Source of the DNA: Bradyrhizobium sp. Ai1a-2
GTDB taxonomy: Bacteria; Pseudomonadota; Alphaproteobacteria; Rhizobiales; Xanthobacteraceae
Assembly (NCBI RefSeq): GCF_000426245.1
Contig: NZ_AUEZ01000033.1
Location: 29,519 to 93,518 of the forward strand
Length of the DNA: 64,000 nucleotides
Direction of reading: 5' to 3'
In this document: piece by piece, positions 46,051-54,689 of the stretch
Numbering within the stretch: the first letter of the stretch is position 1
Layout: every line of letters starts with the position of its first letter
The notes under the pieces: model-generated
Told to the model about the DNA's origin: nothing
Database searches by the model: none
Seen by the model: the letters and a program-made list of their open reading frames with translations, nothing else
Position numbers and translations under genes: made by a program

Positions 46051-46726
46051 CCAGTTTCCAGTTCGGATCGCGCGACGCCGTATCGCGGGCGAATGTCCAG
46101 ACATCGGTGATATCGGCGACCTTGTCCGGGTTGCCGTCGACGATGGTACCGGCCTTGTCGCGAGTGACGGAAATCATCTGCGACACGAACCGGACCGTGA
46201 CCTGCGCCGATCGGTCGCGTGCTTCCGCGCCGACGACCTCGGCCTTGTCGATCGAGACGAAGCGGGTCTCGGTCTTCTGCTCGTGCTTCTCGCGATCCTT
46301 GATCGCCGCATCGAAGCTGTCATAGACCTCGCTCGACAGCAGATCGCGTAGCGCGCGGCGGTCGCCATTGGCGAAGGCCAGCACGATCATCTCATAGGCG
46401 CTCCGCGCGCCCGAGATGAAATGACGCGGATCGAAAGAGGAGTCCTGGGCCACGATCGCGTCCAGCCCCTGCGCCAGCGCGGTACCAGGTTCGGCAATTC
46501 CCTTCCAGCGGTCGGAGGGGGGCGTCACTTCCTTGCTCGGCAGCGGGGGCGGCTGGTCGATCACCGAGCCCGGCATCGGGACGACGTTATTGTCCCGCTG
46601 CAGCACATTCGGGGCCGCGCGGTCATAGGGTGGCCGCTCGCTGCCGGTGCGCTGTCCGAGGACACTACGCAGGCGCAGGAAAATGAAGACGGCCAACGCC
46701 AGGAAAATGATGGTGTAGATATCCAC
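46028..46726 (-). CDS. Tim44/TimA-domain inner-membrane protein
   Basis: The 232-residue protein has a start GTG at 46726. The N-terminal membrane segment (DIYTIIFLALAVFIFLRLRSVLG) is followed by a polar linker and a C-terminal Tim44-like domain (FDPRHFISGARSAYEMIVLAFANGDRRALRDLLSSEVYDSF, SIDKAEVVGAEARDRSAQVTVRFVSQM). Alphaproteobacterial homologues are envelope proteins related to mitochondrial Tim44. It is the first gene of a Tim44-mltA-smr operon. Confidence 0.92.
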   Translation of the reverse strand: MDIYTIIFLALAVFIFLRLRSVLGQRTGSERPPYDRAAPNVLQRDNNVVPMPGSVIDQPPPLPSKEVTPPSDRWKGIAEPGTALAQGLDAIVAQDSSFDPRHFISGARSAYEMIVLAFANGDRRALRDLLSSEVYDSFDAAIKDREKHEQKTETRFVSIDKAEVVGAEARDRSAQVTVRFVSQMISVTRDKAGTIVDGNPDKVADITDVWTFARDTASRDPNWKLVGTGSAH

Positions 46727-47143
46727 GTCGTGTTCGCTTTCTGATCTGCACCGGCAACGGTCCGCCCCTAGCGGGCGTTCCGCTCAGGAACGGCGGAGAT
46801 TACCTCGCCAATTGAGTCTGCAGCATGTAGGCACGAAACTCCGCTCGGCCAATGGCGCGTTTTGGCGCGGGCATTCTAGCGCGTTTTGGCGGCGAGGGGA
46901 AATCCGATGATGCCCGGAAATCACGTATCTTCAAATATTTACGGAGCAAACGAAGCCGCCTTCCGGCCGCGATCGACGATCTCGGCAGCAAATCGGCGAA
47001 GGTTTGACCAATCAAGGACTGTCGCCTTGTGGACCCGTGTGAGGCTATGATAGCCACTCGCGCGGCACCAGCATTTCCAAAACCTTAACTGCGGCTTCGG
47101 ACGTCAGACCGTCTCCGATCGCCAGTGCTCAGGAGAGCTTCCC
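46727..47143. other. 417-bp non-coding gap between the Tim44-like gene and secB
   Basis: No convincing gene is found. The only open frame (46800-47057, minus) has no ribosome site or recognisable family. A possible secB promoter of the alphaproteobacterial housekeeping type is TTGTGG (47027-47032) followed after 13 bases by TATGAT (47046-47051). The spacing is short for sigma-70 but close to the GCTAnAWC-type arrangement, so this is tentative. Confidence 0.4.
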
Positions 47144-47638
47144 ATGACCAACGGCAACGGCGCACCCCCCGAGCAGGCCCCTCCCCAGCTCAACGTGCTG
47201 GCGCAATATACCAAGGACCTCTCGTTCGAGAATCCGAACGCGCCTGCCTCGCTGGGCCCTCAGCAGCAGCAACCGGCAATCAACATCCAGATCAATGTTT
47301 CGGCCAAGAACCTGTCCGAGAGCGAATATGAGGTGACGCTTTCGGTCGACGGCAAGGCCGAGAGCGCCGGCAAGGTGATGTTCAGCTTCGACCTGCAATA
47401 TGCCGGCGTGTTCCGGATCCTGAACGTGCCGCAGGAGAACCTGCATCCGCTGGTGATGATCGAGTGCCCGCGGCTGTTGTTCCCGTTCGCCCGCGAGATC
47501 ATCGCCACCGCCGTGCGCGATGGCGGCTTCCCGCCCTTGATGCTGGACCCCGTCGATTTCGTCGGCCTGTACCGCCAGAACATGGAGCGGCAGGGCGCGG
47601 CACAAGTTGCCCCGGCGTCCGGCGTGAAACCGAGCTGA
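47144..47638 (+). CDS. secB: Protein-export chaperone SecB
   Basis: Cytosolic tetrameric chaperone for Sec substrates, 164 residues. PQLNVLAQYTKDLSFENPNAP is the SecB start. INIQINVSAKNLSESEYEVTLSV and YAGVFRILNVPQENLHPLVMIECPRLLFPFAREIIA are the peptide-binding and SecA-contact strands, and FPPLMLDPVDFVGLYRQ follows. GAGAG precedes the ATG. It converges on dnaQ with only 12 bases between. Confidence 0.97.
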   Translation: MTNGNGAPPEQAPPQLNVLAQYTKDLSFENPNAPASLGPQQQQPAINIQINVSAKNLSESEYEVTLSVDGKAESAGKVMFSFDLQYAGVFRILNVPQENLHPLVMIECPRLLFPFAREIIATAVRDGGFPPLMLDPVDFVGLYRQNMERQGAAQVAPASGVKPS

Positions 47639-47650
47639 ACTTTAGGGAAT

Positions 47651-48361
47651 TTACGCGGCGGCTTCGGCCGGCGGCGGCAGGTAGTCGTTCCAGATCGGCT
47701 TGTCGCCGAGGGTCGCGATGAAGGCACGGTGTGCCTCGCGCTCCGCATCGGTCACCCGCAGCGTCAGCGGAATCTCACGCTGCCGCCGCGGCATATCGCC
47801 ATGGCCGACCTGGGTGATGGTGACTTCGGACGCCAGGATGAGCTGCGACTGCCGCGCCCCGATCAGGTCGACATAGACCTCCGCCAGAAGCTCGGCATCC
47901 AACAGCGCGCCGTGCTTGGTGCGGCGGGAATTGTCGATCGAATAGCGCGAGCAGAGATCGTCGAGCCGGTTCGACACGCCGGGATGCTTCCGCCGCGCCA
48001 GGAGCAGGGTGTCTACCAGCAGTTCCCTGGCGATCACCGGCCGCTTGATCCGCTCGAGTTCGGCATTGATGAAGCTGATGTCGAACGAGGCGTTGTGGAT
48101 CACCAGCGGCGTATCGGCGATGAACGCCAGGAATTCGTCGACCACCTCGGAGAACAGCGGCTTGCTGGCCAGGAATTCGGTCGAGAGACCATGAACGGCA
48201 AACGCCTCCGCCGGCATGTCTCGCTCGGGATTGATGTAGACGTGGTAGGTCTGGCCGGTCGGCATCCGGTTGAAGATCTCGATACAGCCGATTTCGACCA
48301 GCCTGTCGCCGCGCAGCGGATCGAGGCCGGTGGTTTCGGTATCGAGAACGATTTCGCGCAT
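47651..48361 (-). CDS. dnaQ: DNA polymerase III epsilon subunit, 3'-5' proofreading exonuclease
   Basis: From ATG 48361 the protein is 236 residues. Exo I is MREIVLDTETTGLDPLRGDRLVEIG (D-x-E), Exo II is PLVIHNASFDISFINAEL, and Exo III is HGALLDAELLAEVYVDL (H-x4-D). The stretch after 180 is the clamp/alpha-binding tail. It lies 31 bases after coaE in a run of four minus-strand genes (PPSR, maf, coaE, dnaQ) leading away from the putative origin. Confidence 0.96.
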   Translation of the reverse strand: MREIVLDTETTGLDPLRGDRLVEIGCIEIFNRMPTGQTYHVYINPERDMPAEAFAVHGLSTEFLASKPLFSEVVDEFLAFIADTPLVIHNASFDISFINAELERIKRPVIARELLVDTLLLARRKHPGVSNRLDDLCSRYSIDNSRRTKHGALLDAELLAEVYVDLIGARQSQLILASEVTITQVGHGDMPRRQREIPLTLRVTDAEREAHRAFIATLGDKPIWNDYLPPPAEAAA

Positions 48362-48392
48362 GGATTTCCAGGACCGAAGAATGCCAGGCGAA

Positions 48393-48992
48393 TCAGATTC
48401 GCCGCTTCGGCATCTTAACGACCTCGGCCAGAATGTCCTTGATTTGCGCGCGCACGGGATCAAGGCCGTGTGAGGTATCCACCACGAAATCCGCCCGCTT
48501 GCGTTTCTCGGCATCGGGCAGCTGTCGCGCCAAGATGGCATCGAGTTTTTCGTCGTCCATCGTGCCGCGTGCCAGCACGCGCTCACGCTGTATTTCCGGC
48601 GAGGTCGTCACGACGACCACCGCATCGACCCGCTTCTCGCCGCCGGTCTCGAACAAGAGCGGCACGTCGACGACCACGACGGGCGCGCCGGAAGTTTCCG
48701 CATCGGCAAAGAATTTCTGCCGGGAAGCGCCGAGCATCGGGTGAACGACCTGCTCCAACTGCTTCATCGCCGCGGGATCGTGGACCACGCGCGCGGAAAG
48801 CTTTGCGCGATCCACTTTGCCGTCCACGGTGGTACCAGGGAAGGCGGCTTCGATCGCCGGCGCCGCCTCGCCTTCGTAGAGTTCGTGCACGGTGGCGTCA
48901 GCGTCATAGACGGGAACACCGGCTTCCGCGAACAGTTTCGCGGTGGTGGATTTTCCCATCCCGATCGAGCCGGTCAGTCCCAGGATCAGCAT
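48393..48992 (-). CDS. coaE: Dephospho-CoA kinase
   Basis: Final step of coenzyme A synthesis. It is 199 residues. MLILGLTGSIGMGKSTTAKLFAE is the P-loop. VYDADATVHELYEG and VVDVPLLFETGGEKRVDAVVVV are the CoaE signatures, and LARQLPDAEKRKRADFVVDT is the lid region. coaA at 36.3 kb encodes the first step of the same pathway. Confidence 0.97.
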   Translation of the reverse strand: MLILGLTGSIGMGKSTTAKLFAEAGVPVYDADATVHELYEGEAAPAIEAAFPGTTVDGKVDRAKLSARVVHDPAAMKQLEQVVHPMLGASRQKFFADAETSGAPVVVVDVPLLFETGGEKRVDAVVVVTTSPEIQRERVLARGTMDDEKLDAILARQLPDAEKRKRADFVVDTSHGLDPVRAQIKDILAEVVKMPKRRI

Positions 48993-49017
48993 CTTTCAGT
49001 CATCACTCGGAAACATG

Positions 49018-49626
49018 TCAGATGGCCAGCAAATTCTCGCTGCGCAGGAAGGCCAGCAACGACAATAGCGGCAGGCCGAGGATGGTGAAATGGTCGCCGT
49101 CGATGCGCTCGAACAGATGCACCCCGAGGCCCTCGAGCTGATAGGCGCCAACGCTGGTGGTCACAGCCTCTCCGGCCTGGTCGAGATAGGCGTTGATCCC
49201 GTCCTCGCGAAGCGGGCGCATCGACATGCGTGCCACGCTGGTGTCGGCAAACAGTAACTTGCCGTCTCGGGCGACGGCAACAGCGGAATGCAATTCGTGG
49301 ACCTGGCCCGCCAGGGCACGCAATTGTTCAGCCGCCTGGTCGCGGCCGGCAGGTTTACTGAACAATCGATCGCCGAGCGCCAGGGTCTGGTCGGCGCCGA
49401 CGACGAATCGTCCGGGCCGCTGCAGGGACACAAACAGGGCCTTTTCGCGCGCCAAGAGCGAGGCGATGTCCGCAGGCGCCGAAAAGCCCGAATTTTCCTG
49501 GATCGCCCGTTCGTCGATATCCGCCGGCAGCGCCTCGAACGCGATCCCCGCATTGGCCAGCAGCATCTTTCGCGCACCGCTTTGCGAGGCGAGGATCAGC
49601 GGATCTTTTCCGCGCCAGATCGTCAT
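49018..49626 (-). CDS. maf: Maf-family nucleoside triphosphate pyrophosphatase
   Basis: From ATG 49626 the protein is 202 residues. LILASQSGARKMLLANAGIAFEALPADIDE is the Maf start; the usual SPRR triad appears here as SGARK. FVVGADQTLALGDRLFSKP carries the catalytic Asp, and YQLEGLGVHLFERIDGDHFTILGLPL is the C-terminal signature. The exact nucleotide specificity is not clear. It lies ten bases after the PPSR gene. Confidence 0.93.
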   Translation of the reverse strand: MTIWRGKDPLILASQSGARKMLLANAGIAFEALPADIDERAIQENSGFSAPADIASLLAREKALFVSLQRPGRFVVGADQTLALGDRLFSKPAGRDQAAEQLRALAGQVHELHSAVAVARDGKLLFADTSVARMSMRPLREDGINAYLDQAGEAVTTSVGAYQLEGLGVHLFERIDGDHFTILGLPLLSLLAFLRSENLLAI

Positions 49627-49636
49627 CGCCACCGAA

Positions 49637-50476
49637 TCACTCCAGCGGCCGCTGCCGCTGGCGGTCATTATAGAGCTTCATCACCGCTGCGGCGGTCTCC
49701 TCGATCGAGCGTCGCGTGACATCCAGCAATGCCCAGTTGAATTTTGCACTCAGGCGGCGCGCGAACGCGACTTCATCGGCGACCGCCTGCCTGTCGATAT
49801 ATTCGTCATTGCCGGACGCCGCGCCCATGCTCAAGAGCCGGTTTTGCCGGACCTGGATCAGTCGCTCCGGCGTCGCATGAAGGCTGACCACCAGCGGTTT
49901 TTTCAGGTGTTCCAGTTGATGCGGCAGTGGAATGCCGGGCACGAGCGGGACATTCGCGGTGCGGATGCCGCGGTTGGCGAGATAGATCGACGTCGGTGTT
50001 TTTGAGGTGCGGGACACCCCGACCAGCACGACATCCGCCTCCTCCAGGCCTTCGACGTGCTGGCCGTCGTCATGCATCATCGTGTAGTTCAGCGCATCGA
50101 TGCGCTTGAAATATTCCGCGTTCAACACGTGCTGTGCGCCGACCCGCCCCGAGGTAGACGCGCCCAGATACGCCTCGAACAACTGCATCACCGGGCCGAT
50201 GATCGACAGACTGGGAACGTTGATCTCCCTGCATTTGGCTTCCAGCCGGCTGACGAGATCTTTCTCGAGCAGCGTGAACAACACGATCCCGGGCGACTCT
50301 TCGATTTCATCGAGCACGCGATCGAGCTGCTTCTGGCTGCGCACCAGGGGATAGACGTGTTCGACCGGCGAGACATTGGCGTATTGCGCGGCCACCGCGC
50401 GCGCCACCGTGATCAGCGTCTCGCCGGTTGAGTCCGACACCAGATGCAGGTGAAAGTAATTGCCTGATGTGGGCAC
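49637..50476 (-). CDS. Pyruvate, phosphate/water dikinase regulatory protein (DUF299, PPSR/PDRP)
   Basis: A bifunctional serine/threonine kinase and phosphorylase acting on PEP synthase or pyruvate phosphate dikinase, 279 residues from GTG 50476. FHLHLVSDSTGETLITVARAVAAQ is the family start. The P-loop-like GVSRTSKTPTSIYLANRG (about residues 152-169) and NRLLSMGAASGNDEYIDRQAV are diagnostic. The homologue RP001 flanks the replication origin in Rickettsia and Caulobacter, which matters for the neighbouring gap. Confidence 0.94.
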   Translation of the reverse strand: MPTSGNYFHLHLVSDSTGETLITVARAVAAQYANVSPVEHVYPLVRSQKQLDRVLDEIEESPGIVLFTLLEKDLVSRLEAKCREINVPSLSIIGPVMQLFEAYLGASTSGRVGAQHVLNAEYFKRIDALNYTMMHDDGQHVEGLEEADVVLVGVSRTSKTPTSIYLANRGIRTANVPLVPGIPLPHQLEHLKKPLVVSLHATPERLIQVRQNRLLSMGAASGNDEYIDRQAVADEVAFARRLSAKFNWALLDVTRRSIEETAAAVMKLYNDRQRQRPLE

Positions 50477-50923
50477 CAGAACCTCTGCCTATCCTGTGAA
50501 TCCCTGTGGAGGTTGCCTACAACTTTTCAGCTGAAGTCGCCGCCTTAGGGATATCTAAACCTTTTCTTCACAGCACCTCCTGCGAGGACAAGTCTGCCGT
50601 GCTGGTGGGATGATAGTGAGAATATGTGAATTTGTCTCTTGATAAGCTGGCCAGGGAACACTGCAAGCGCTTGAGGCCTTGGATGATATTTCGCTGTGCG
50701 ACAGTGCGGACCGAATTGTTGAGTGGTGTGAACAAAGGTCCGAGAACGGCGGGATCGCATTGCGTGAGTCAAATCCACGGTCACTTAGACTCAAACCTAA
50801 GATTCTAAAATTAATTGGTTTTAAGAGAGCCGTGCTTGCGGATATGTATCAGTAACCTCGCTGGCAGCCCTTCCTCGAGAACGGTGAAGCTGCCCGAGAT
50901 GTTCCAGGAGCACGGCGAACGCT
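50477..50923. other. Candidate chromosomal replication origin (oriC) region
   Basis: This 447-bp gap has no gene. Genes on both sides point away from it (PPSR-maf-coaE-dnaQ minus; hemJ-rho-mnmE-mnmG-rsmG-parAB plus). It is AT-richer than its surroundings, with a 36-base AT tract at 50791-50826 that could unwind. DnaA-box-like 9-mers with one mismatch to TTATNCACA lie at 50564-50572 (TTCTTCACA) and 50727-50735 (TGTGAACAA, reverse), with weaker ones at 50495 and 50625. The location next to the RP001 homologue and 3.6 kb from parS supports the call. hemE, usual at this site in Caulobacter, is not present. Confidence 0.55.
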
Positions 50924-51358
50924 ATGCAAGACGGGATCTATGAGTGGATCAAGGCGCTGCACATCATTGCGGTCATCTCCTGGATGGCCGGCATGCTCTA
51001 TCTGCCGCGGCTATTTGTCTATCATTGCGAGGCCGAGAAAGGCTCGAAGCAGTCCGAGACCTTCAAGGTGATGGAACGGCGCCTCCTGAGAGCGATCATC
51101 AATCCGGCGATGGTCATCACCTGGCTCGCCGGCCTCTATCTGGCCTGGAGTGGTCACTGGTTCAGCTCTGGCTGGTTGCATGGCAAGCTGCTGCTGGTGC
51201 TCGTGCTCTCCGGTGTCCACGGATTTTTTGCCCGCTGGATGAAGGATTTTGCCGCCGACCGGAACACCCGAAGCCAGAAATTTTATCGGATTATCAATGA
51301 GGTGCCCACCGTCCTGATGATCGGCATCGTGATCCTGGTGGTGGTCAAGCCGTTCTAG
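50924..51358 (+). CDS. hemJ: Protoporphyrinogen oxidase HemJ
   Basis: A 144-residue integral membrane protein (UPF0093/HemJ) that oxidises protoporphyrinogen IX in heme synthesis. YEWIKALHIIAVISWMAGMLYLPRLFVYH contains the conserved His and the W-M-x-G-x2-Y-L-P-R-L signature. Four membrane segments follow the family layout, and HGKLLLVLVLSGVHGFFARWMKDF and RIINEVPTVLMIGIVILVVVKPF complete it. It is the first gene to the right of the putative origin. Confidence 0.95.
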   Translation: MQDGIYEWIKALHIIAVISWMAGMLYLPRLFVYHCEAEKGSKQSETFKVMERRLLRAIINPAMVITWLAGLYLAWSGHWFSSGWLHGKLLLVLVLSGVHGFFARWMKDFAADRNTRSQKFYRIINEVPTVLMIGIVILVVVKPF

Positions 51359-51535
51359 GCAAGCCTTCTGCCCAGGAATCAGGCTTCGGTCCTTCTTGCG
51401 GAGCGCAAACCGATTTTCTATATTTGTCTCAATCCCACCCCACGCAGGCGGATGTGATCGCGTTCCGGTTCCATCAACGGGCCGGCCGCCACATCAGGTT
51501 TGAAGCCTCCACCGGCGCTTTCCTTGCTTAGTCCT

Positions 51536-51564
51536 GCGGACCTTCATTTTTGCGTCCGCTTTTT
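51536..51564 (+). promoter_or_regulatory. Terminator-like hairpin in the rho leader
   Basis: GCGGAC (51536-51541) pairs with GTCCGC (51554-51559), followed by TTTTTCTC. It lies 56 bases before the rho ATG and 178 bases after hemJ. It could end the hemJ transcript or attenuate rho. Rho is autoregulated through its leader in E. coli, though by a different mechanism. Confidence 0.5.
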
Positions 51565-51619
51565 CTCAAAGCCACCTCGCAAGATCCTTCTCTAAAAAAT
51601 GCTCCACAGGACCACCCCC

Positions 51620-52885
<1,266 letters not shown>

Positions 52886-52927
52886 GCAGGGCCAGCAGGT
52901 CGTGAGCTTATGTTGCGACGCAATATG

Positions 52928-52975
52928 ACCCGTTTATGCTGCGATATGGCTGCAGCATAGACGGGTATTCTTTTG
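52928..52975 (+). terminator. Rho-independent terminator after rho
   Basis: A 15-bp stem, ACCCGTTTATGCTGC (52928-52942) with GCAGCATAGACGGGT (52952-52966), includes one G-U pair, has a nine-base loop and is followed by ATTCTTTTG. It lies 43 bases after the stop codon. Confidence 0.75.
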
Positions 52976-53056
52976 CCCAGAAATTTTGATATAAGTATTT
53001 GATATATATTGTATTTCTTCAGCTTAGGATCTGCTGAAAGATCCGAGTTGACAGAA

Positions 53057-53100
53057 AATTGCTGCGCTATTGCTGCACGAAGGAAGTATAATTGCTGCAC
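53057..53100 (+). repeat. Three helically phased copies of an 11-bp repeat upstream of mnmE
   Basis: AATTGCTGCGC (53057-53067), TATTGCTGCAC (53068-53078) and AATTGCTGCAC (53090-53100) share ATTGCTGC. Their spacing is 11 and 22 bases, so all face the same side of the helix. CGCAGCAGC follows at once in the opposite sense. An AT-rich stretch (52980-53016) lies 40 bases upstream. Binding by a regulator or replication protein is inferred. Confidence 0.6.
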
Positions 53101-53171
53101 CGCAGCAGCCCGCCGGCGATCAGGCGTGCAAATTCTGCGTTGCCTTCGGGCCGGTTCGCTAACAAATAGCG

Positions 53172-54506
53172 ATGCATCCGCGGGACCAAACCATCTTCGC
53201 ACTTTCTTCGGGGCGACCGCCAACCGCGATCGCCATCGTCAGGGTATCGGGGCCGCAGGCCGGCCCGGCATTGGTGAAGTTGGCCGGCAAGATTCCGGCG
53301 GCACGGATGGCGACCAGAGCGCTGTTACAGGATGCCGCCGGCCAGCCGATCGACGACGCAGTGGTCCTTTGGTTTTCCGGGCCCGCGAGCGCCACTGGCG
53401 AAGACGTCGCCGAATTTCATGTCCACGGCGGGCGCGCGGTGCTCGGCGCGCTGTTCAATGCGCTCGCCGGGATCGATGGCATTCGGCCCGCAGAGGCTGG
53501 CGAATTCACCCGCCGCGCCTTCGAGAACGGCAAGCTCGATCTGACCGAGGCCGAGGGCCTCGACGACCTCATTCATGCCGACACCGATCGGCAGCGCCGG
53601 CAGGCACTGCGCCAGTTGAAGGGTCTGCTCGGCGATCGCGCGCGCGACTGGCGCGCACAGATCATCGAGGCGTCGGCGCTGATCGAGGCTGGTATCGATT
53701 TTTCCGACGAGGGCGACGTGCCGGCGGAATTGATCGCGCCCGCGCTCAAGAAGGTCAAAGCGCTGCTAAGTGAAATTCATCAAGTGCTGGCGGCCCAGGC
53801 GCAGAGCGAACGGCTTCGCGACGGCCTGGTGGTCGCGATCGCGGGCCCGCCTAATGTCGGCAAGTCGACCTTGATCAACCAGCTTGCGCGGCGTGAAGTC
53901 GCAATCGTCTCGCCGCATGCCGGCACCACACGCGACATCATTGAAGTGCAGCTCGATCTCGATGGCTACCCCGTGACAGTGATCGACACTGCCGGGATCC
54001 GCGAGACCGACGACCCGGTCGAGCAGGAGGGGGTGCGCCGCGCCCGCGCACGCGCCGAGGAAGCCGACCTGGTGTTGTGGCTCACCGACAGGATGAGCGC
54101 GACAATTTCTCATCAGGGGTCGGCGCCGGTCTGGCTGGTACGTAACAAGATCGACCTCGATGCTTCGATCGCCGAGTTGGCAGGATCGGGACCTGCGTCC
54201 GCCACGTACAGGATCTCCGCCCGAAATGGGGACGGCATTCCGGAACTGATCGCAGCCCTGGTCGGCTTTGCGCAGGACTATTTCGGATCTGGTGAGGGCG
54301 GTCTGATTACCCGGACGCGTCAGCGCAAGCTGCTGCAGGAGACAGCTGAGTCGTTGCGGCGCGCGATCGATGTGGTCGGGGCGGGCGAAGAACTTGCCGC
54401 GGAGGAGCTGCGGGCAGCGGCCTATAGTCTTGGACGGCTTCTCGGCCGCGTGGACGTCGAGGACATCCTCGATGTGATCTTTCGGGAGTTCTGCGTCGGG
54501 AAGTAG
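53172..54506 (+). CDS. mnmE: tRNA modification GTPase MnmE (TrmE)
   Basis: With MnmG it adds the carboxymethylaminomethyl group to wobble U34. It is 444 residues. The N-terminal folate-binding domain runs from QTIFALSSGRPPTAIAIVRVSGP to FTRRAFENGKLDLTEAEGLDDLI. The GTPase domain has G1 IAGPPNVGKSTLINQL, AIVSPHAGTTRD, IDTAGIRETDDPVE and RNKID. The C-terminal FREFCVGK is the conserved C-x-G-K end. The partner mnmG follows after a 183-bp gap containing two parS-like sites. Confidence 0.97.
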   Translation: MHPRDQTIFALSSGRPPTAIAIVRVSGPQAGPALVKLAGKIPAARMATRALLQDAAGQPIDDAVVLWFSGPASATGEDVAEFHVHGGRAVLGALFNALAGIDGIRPAEAGEFTRRAFENGKLDLTEAEGLDDLIHADTDRQRRQALRQLKGLLGDRARDWRAQIIEASALIEAGIDFSDEGDVPAELIAPALKKVKALLSEIHQVLAAQAQSERLRDGLVVAIAGPPNVGKSTLINQLARREVAIVSPHAGTTRDIIEVQLDLDGYPVTVIDTAGIRETDDPVEQEGVRRARARAEEADLVLWLTDRMSATISHQGSAPVWLVRNKIDLDASIAELAGSGPASATYRISARNGDGIPELIAALVGFAQDYFGSGEGGLITRTRQRKLLQETAESLRRAIDVVGAGEELAAEELRAAAYSLGRLLGRVDVEDILDVIFREFCVGK

Positions 54507-54551
54507 GCCGCTGGATCAGTCGGCCTCTGAGTCAGTGGAACGACCGGCCGC

Positions 54552-54567
54552 TGTTTCACGTGAAACA
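54552..54567. promoter_or_regulatory. parS site 1 (ParB-binding centromere)
   Basis: TGTTTCACGTGAAACA is a perfect 16-bp palindrome identical to the well-known chromosomal parS consensus. It lies between mnmE and mnmG. Confidence 0.93.
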
Positions 54568-54609
54568 GCCGGTGGCGCCACGTCGGACCGTAAACCAAGA
54601 CTGGCGCCT

Positions 54610-54625
54610 TGTTTCACGTGAAACG
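54610..54625. promoter_or_regulatory. parS site 2
   Basis: TGTTTCACGTGAAACG differs from the perfect palindrome only at the last base. It is 58 bp from site 1 and upstream of the true mnmG start, inside a spurious upstream extension of the mnmG frame. Confidence 0.9.
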
Positions 54626-54689
54626 GCACCGGACCAGATCGTTGAAACTTGTCTTTCGGCTTTCACCGCTCCGCGCTAGAAGTTCGCGC

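Noticed and set aside
46800..47057. Possible small minus-strand gene between the Tim44-like gene and secB
   Set aside because: Arg/Ser-rich, no ribosome site, no family, and composition typical of chance frames in GC-rich DNA.
50800..50826. CtrA-binding site TTAA-N7-TTAA in the putative origin
   Set aside because: The closest match has a spacer of six, not seven, and lacks the downstream C; recorded only as a resemblance.
54609..54689. Upstream extension of mnmG starting inside parS site 2
   Set aside because: The 27 extra residues are encoded by parS and unconserved-looking sequence; conserved MnmG starts at 54690.
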